Positions 25,658 to 29,687 of a stretch of DNA of 29,687 bases are shown one piece after another. The translations under genes were made by a program, and so were the position numbers. Within the stretch, counting starts at the first letter, position 1. Each line of letters begins with the position of its first letter. The notes beneath the pieces were generated by a model that had not been told where the DNA came from, searched no databases, and was given only the letters and a program-made list of their open reading frames with translations. Source of the DNA: Spongospora subterranea (taxonomy: Eukaryota > Endomyxa > Phytomyxea > Plasmodiophorida > Plasmodiophoridae); NCBI GenBank assembly GCA_900404475.1, contig OUQQ01000207.1, positions 1 to 29,687 of the forward strand, given 5' to 3'.

Positions 25658-26086
25658 GTCAAGCTGGCGAGAGCCTCAGAAGATTTGGTCAGATAAGTAT
25701 TGATCGTATTTGTGAATTTCGTAGAAGCCATGCTTCCCATCGGCTTGGGCGAAATTCGGTCGTGCATTGTTTTTGCGCACAGCAATTAGCGGCGCCATGA
25801 GGGCGATTTTGGCAAGCGCCACCTCCACCGAGAGCGAGTATAATGTCGTGATGGTGACAGGCGATCCCTTGCTCGCGTCGACTATTCGTTCAGAAGGGTT
25901 TGCGGAGCTGGAGCCCTGCTGCCATGTGGTGATGGATTTATGTTGTCGCCGTACCAATTAAGTGGACGTGGTCGAGGGCCAGTACATACCGCGACACTGC
26001 GAACGGATGATGATGTCTTGAGGGGGTGATTCGCTTTCGGCGACTTCCGATCTCTGGAATACCCTTGTTATCAGAGGTTCGGTACG

Positions 26087-27570
26087 ATGACATGTGGTTT
26101 CCCCAATTGCAAACTCCCCAAGTTTAAGATCTTGTACTCGGACCAACACGGGCTGCACGACCCTCCGTTTGAGTATTTCGACGGTGTTGTCAAGCGAACG
26201 TATATTTTCTAATTGCCACCAGACGAAGACATCGTTCCTTATTGCGCTGCCATCTAGATACATGGAATGTCCCAAAAGGGTATCACATATAATGGAGGTG
26301 CTGGAAGGAGACAGCACCGGTTCCCTAGAGATCACGCGATCTTCTGAGATTTCATCGTCCCAACGTGACGACGTTTTGGCCGCAATCAATGAAGTTCATT
26401 CCGCGGTCGTATTGGCGAGTCTCATTCGGCTTCGTTCCTGAACGATGTCAATTTTCAGGATTACGTCACATTCTTACAAACAGCCTTTGAAGAATGGGCT
26501 AGGACAGACCCACCCCATTCAAATTGTAGTCGACCCAGTGCGATCCCATTATTTGCCGCATCGTATCCTCCCCGAGATTGCACCAGAATGTCGCAATCAA
26601 TATTGGGCAAAGCGGGGTTTTATCTGAAGGACCTCTCCACCCCGATCACTGAAGTACATTCGACCCCGTTTTGGTGTTGATCAGGGTTTTAAGTGTCGTT
26701 TTACAGAATACCTGGGCGGCAGTGCTGTCGTCTGCCTCGCTAGCGTTGGATTCGGCAAAAGTATCGGTTACTAGCACTGAACAACAGTCAGTGTTCGCCA
26801 TATGTCGGCCACCTGGTCATCATGCAGGCAGGTCTTTCGCAGCTGGATATTGGTAAGATTCAATGCTCAATGGTATTCCGTCGTCATTGAGTCAATGTCG
26901 CCTGTCAGCTACGTCAATAATGTGGCAATAGCTTCCAATTGGCTAGCGAATCACTTTCAAGGCCATATCGCCATACTTGATATCGAGTAGGTCATTAACA
27001 TGATTGCTTCTGCATTGCGGTTTGACGCGTTGATGTAAACAGCTATCATGCTGGAAACGGTACTCAGGATATATTTTTCGAAAGGGATGACGTCTTGACC
27101 ATCTCCATCCATGCTGATCCTAATTTTGATTACCCCTATTACTCTGGTTATGCAGATGAGATTGGGCGCGGGTCAGGTCGTGGATATCACCACAATTTTT
27201 TATTACGTAAAGTCGCGGCAGCACCTTAACTACACGTCAACGTTGACATTTTGCAGGTGCTAATACGGGCGACGACGAATATCTTTCTGTATTGAATACG
27301 GCATTAAAATTGATCAAGGATTTCCAACCGCACCGGATTGTCGTTTCAACTGGAATGGACATTTTCATTGAAGATCCTCTGGGGACTTTCGATATATCCA
27401 CGGCAGGGATCAATGTAATTGGACGACGGATTGGAGGTCTGGCGATTCCCACAGTATTCTGTTTGGAAGGAGGATATTGCAATCAAGCACTCGGTACTAA
27501 TGTGAAAAGCCTGATAGATGGATTTACGGACGAATATCATCGTCAAATCCACCTTCAAAACAACCAATAA
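26087..27570 (+). CDS. Acetylpolyamine amidohydrolase-like histone deacetylase superfamily enzyme
   Basis: Seven exons: 26087-26199, 26258-26405, 26459-26653, 26707-26852, 26909-26986, 27043-27206, 27257-27570; 385 residues, introns 50-58 nt. The order of motifs follows bacterial acetylpolyamine amidohydrolases rather than class I HDACs. The N-terminus is KILYSDQHGLHDPPFEYF, then MECPKRVSHIMEVLE and GFYLKDLSTPIT. The catalytic tandem His is in CRPPGHHAG (His190, His191). The zinc ligands are Asp227 and His229 in ILDIDYHAGNGTQ and Asp316 in VVSTGMDIF. Tyr355 in CLEGGYCN is the transition-state Tyr. Zinc-dependent removal of acetyl groups is expected; the substrate could be acetylated polyamines, small amides or protein lysine. 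No targeting signal is evident. The stop lies 17 bp from the SF3A2 stop on the other strand. Confidence 0.92.
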
Positions 27571-27587
27571 TTCTTATATCATGTATT

Positions 27588-28342
27588 CTAAAGCGGTTGC
27601 TCTGAGTTTTCTTGTCCCTCTTTTTGGAATTCTTTGACGAAATGGCACTGGCACGTAAACACTTTACGAACGGAATCCCAATCCGTAAGAAACCGTCCTT
27701 CCCCTCGATCGATTGGCCGATTGGGGATTTTGAACGCAACTATGACATTCTAGATTAACAATCAAGTAATTGGTGAAAGAAGAATACGAAAAAAATAACA
27801 ATACCAGTGTCATATGGTTCTGCTGCAAACAGAAGATACTGATATCTAAGATCATGTGGATCAACTTTTTGTTCGACGGATGACATGAAACGATGTCTTG
27901 GCTGAATGTTTTCACTGATATTCGGATACATGATCCGAAATAACACGCTTAGCTGTCCTGTATGCGGATCTCGTTGTTTGACGATTTTATAACCGGGTGT
28001 TCCGATTTTCGGTGCTTTTCTAGGCATAAGCTTCGCCTTTCTTGCGGCTAACGCCGCCGCATCACTGCCACCGACAGACCCTCCAGACTTTAGAGTCATC
28101 TTAGCTGCTCGCCTTGCTAAATTTTGTTGATGTCTTTTGCCTTGCGTATGTGCCAAATAGCTGCCCTCATTAGTATGTAAGGTTAAGCAAAGACGACATT
28201 CAATGGACCCAAGATGATTCCGAAGAATATACGGGTCCTTTTTCAAATCTATCGTCTCCATTGCTAGCTGACGAAGGCGTTCCCTTCTATCAACGTTAGC
28301 GTTAGTCGCCGACATGACCCCTCCCGAGCCTGGTTTCGACAT
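27588..28342 (-). CDS. SF3A2: Splicing factor 3A subunit 2 (SF3a66/Prp11)
   Basis: Exons 28342-27805 and 27739-27588 with a 65-nt intron; 229 residues. The N-terminus RRERLRQLAMETIDL, the matrin-type zinc finger (Cys49, Cys52, His65, His71 in IECRLCLTLHTNEGSYLAHT) and NLARRAAKM are nearly invariant in the family. Next come KIGTPGYKIVKQRD, MYPNISENIQPRHRFMSSVEQ and YQYLLFAAEPYDT, joined by the splice to VAFKIPNRPID. Known role: within SF3a it completes the 17S U2 snRNP and helps select the intron branch point. The proline-rich repeat tail of animal SF3A2 is absent; the protein stops after a short charged segment, as in yeast-sized versions. Relatives have about ten more N-terminal residues, so a tiny upstream exon is possible. 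Confidence 0.95.
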
Positions 28343-28557
28343 GACGACAGATTCTGTCGATAACCAAATACAACAAGTGTCTCGATTTCAAAATCAACTC
28401 CGTAGACCGACTACGGACTGCCCAACCTCTCAAGCGAGATGGATAACCCAGTATCCCCTACACAGTAGGGAGAAGTTAATTTACCTTTTCTACGATTAAC
28501 ATGATTGACAAAAATAGGGCCTCCTCTGGGAGATGATGTTTGTCCATATTAAAGTTC

Positions 28558-29420
28558 TCAGTTTTTGACTTTACTTCGTTTCGTTTTTGATGTACGAGTT
28601 CGCCTCGTTTCTGTTTTCATAGCGAGGATAACGTCGCGCTTCTCATCATCAGGAATATCGGTGATACAAATTGGGCAGTTGTTTCGGATAGCTCGCGCGC
28701 CTAATCACAATGTCAGATGTGCTTTCAGCGGTTTCAACAATTATAATGCGTGATTCTCCTACCTAAACATCGGAATATGCATGTGAGATGAACTTCAGAG
28801 CCACAACATGCCATTCTTTCATGATCATTATCAGTTGTTTTGTATATGAACGTATTCTACTAACTTGTAAAGTTTCGATTCACCTGCGTCATGTTTTCCT
28901 AGCAAGCATATACCACAGTCACCCTCAACGTCAAACAACGGGTCCTTCGAGCTCAAATGCTCTTTAATTCTCTGCGATTCCTCAACGGAGATCGTGCCTG
29001 CAAACATGTACTGTGCATTCTCCGTTATACTGTCGTGTCGGGCGTTGAAGGAATGACATGCCTGTTTCAGTTGACTTTTCGGCCAAACAGAATCATCGTC
29101 AAATATGTCGATATCAGCGGCGACGTATTCGTCATATTCACAACTCCGGATGGGATCTATTTCGGTGAGTAACTTCGTAAGCATAAAATATAACATGCGT
29201 CAAGGTTTTTCATACGTTGGGCAGAATATGAATTACTAGAATGTTCTTTTCTCCTGCTACAAAAAGTTATGTGTTAATGTGATCGAGGAGTCATAATCGG
29301 AAGACCGTACTTCAGGTTCAGTTCATGAAGCAATAACTGTGCATGACTTCCCAGTTCTATCATTTGGTGCAGAAGAGACTTTGCCACTTGCAGCGGAAGA
29401 TCTTCCGTCTTCTCTCTCAT
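28558..29420 (-). CDS. RING-finger protein, probable E3 ubiquitin ligase (5' end uncertain)
   Basis: Exons on the minus strand: 29420-29311, 29256-29195, 29156-28865, 28815-28763, 28700-28558; 219 residues from the ATG at 29420; introns 54, 38, 49 and 62 nt. Residues 138-184 form a cross-brace zinc site assembled from three exons: DCGICLLGKHDAGESKLYK / MACCGSEVHLTCIFRCL / GARAIRNNCPICIT. Ligands are Cys138, Cys141, Cys158 or 159, His164, Cys167, Cys171, Cys181 and Cys184. The N-terminal half has a helix (LPLQVAKSLLHQMIELG) and an acidic segment (YVAADIDIFDDD). The C-terminus is basic (RRTRTSKTKRSK), possibly nuclear. RING fingers recruit ubiquitin-charged E2 enzymes; no substrate can be inferred. 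The frame is open upstream of the ATG back to a splice-acceptor-like site near 29441, so further 5' exons may exist. Confidence 0.72.
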
Positions 29421-29687
29421 AGGCCCATCTGCAAACTCGTCCCTAAGCTAATTGAATATTAGGATTTGGCGCATATTGGACAATACATCGTGCTTCAGTT
29501 GGGATTAGCGTACCTGTCCTTGAAGCTTACAAATGGGCATCGCTCAGGTTGTTTCAGTTGCAACTAATCGATAGGACAGTGAAGGATGTATTGACAAGTG
29601 TGGACTATTAGATAATGTAGATAGGGCATGATCCACGAACATAAACCTACAAGTAACAAATGTGTACTGTATTAAATAATGTAGAGA
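29421..29687 (-). other. Right-edge sequence, possible 5' exons of the RING gene
   Basis: These 267 bp show no independent gene. On the minus strand an intron-like stretch with a CCTAAT branch site ends in GCTTAG near 29441. Upstream of it is a short open segment (LKQPERCPFVSFKDR) that joins in frame to the sequence just before the ATG at 29420. It may belong to the RING gene, or this may simply be its promoter. Confidence 0.3.

Larger units (their letters stand above)
24302..26086. other. Unresolved 1.8 kb between two divergent genes
   Basis: Open frames on both strands compete and I recognise none. On the plus strand, an ATG frame at 24754 (RPRFASIAQIEERLAD) can be joined at a GTGAGG donor and ATTCACAG acceptor (24827-24878) to an exon reading LSISVFRPDMFESSPRP. 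On the minus strand, 25277-24840 is open for 145 codons. A second minus segment (HLGERTVIFGRRDAAKVCRA, near 24755-24680) ends at a textbook GTAAGTGA donor near 24670. The region must also hold the promoters of the Nop15 and amidohydrolase genes. A hairpin and a possible small minus-strand gene are listed separately. Confidence 0.4.

Noticed and set aside
25676..25957. Minus-strand open frame of 93 codons ending HGFYEIHKYDQYLSDQIF
   Set aside because: It has no ATG and no upstream exon that joins in phase without invoking a 108-nt intron, and no family is recognised. Left as part of the unresolved region.
25958..26389. Minus-strand open frame of 143 codons that can even be given an ATG and a plausible first intron
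   Set aside because: It lies exactly antisense to the first two exons of the amidohydrolase gene, whose plus-strand translation (KILYSDQHGLHDPP, MECPKRVSHIMEVL) matches a known family. The minus frame is a shadow.

Overview
This is a nuclear segment from a eukaryote with a compact, intron-rich genome. By splicing open reading frames across GT-AG junctions I could rebuild twelve recognisable protein-coding genes and a RING-finger gene, with about 59 introns. Almost all of these are 43-62 nt long (extremes 38 and 66), and every junction I used keeps phase. No tRNA, rRNA, transposon, CRISPR or bacterial operon signal was seen. The gene set (NRDE2, THOC2, Dpy-30 motif, Rho GEFs with PH domains, an ARID chromatin subunit, importin alpha) suits a unicellular opisthokont or an early-diverging zoosporic fungus. 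That placement is inference; the sequence alone does not identify the organism.

Layout, left to right: NRDE2 (+, 63-2859); a Dpy-30 motif protein (+, 3115-3466), tail-to-tail with a ten-exon THOC2 (-, 8200-3488); a gap with a doubtful small ORF; a DHHC palmitoyltransferase (-, 10012-8702, perhaps starting further upstream); the mitochondrial branched-chain ketoacid dehydrogenase E1 beta subunit (+, 10873-12019), tail-to-tail with a 1,107-residue tandem DH-PH Rho GEF carrying cysteine clusters (-, 15508-12080); an ARID2/Rsc9-like chromatin-remodelling subunit (+, 16335-18159, probably with further 5' exons); an importin-alpha-like protein (+, 18438-20044), tail-to-tail with a fifteen-exon DHX15/Prp43 helicase (-, 22975-20098); an unrecognised small gene (+, 23004-23562), tail-to-tail with a Nop15/NIFK RRM protein (-, 24301-23600); about 1.8 kb that I could not resolve; an acetylpolyamine-amidohydrolase-like member of the histone deacetylase superfamily (+, 26087-27570), tail-to-tail with SF3A2/Prp11 (-, 28342-27588); and a RING-finger protein (-, 29420-28558) whose 5' end may lie nearer the right edge.

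Five genes act in nuclear RNA metabolism: NRDE2 (exosome control), THOC2 (mRNA export), DHX15 (spliceosome disassembly and ribosome biogenesis), SF3A2 (U2 snRNP) and Nop15 (pre-60S). Four more act in chromatin, nuclear transport or deacetylation. The genes are independently transcribed. The most striking structural feature is how close convergent genes end: stop codons are separated by 21, 60, 53, 37 and 17 bp, so their 3' UTRs must overlap or be nearly absent.
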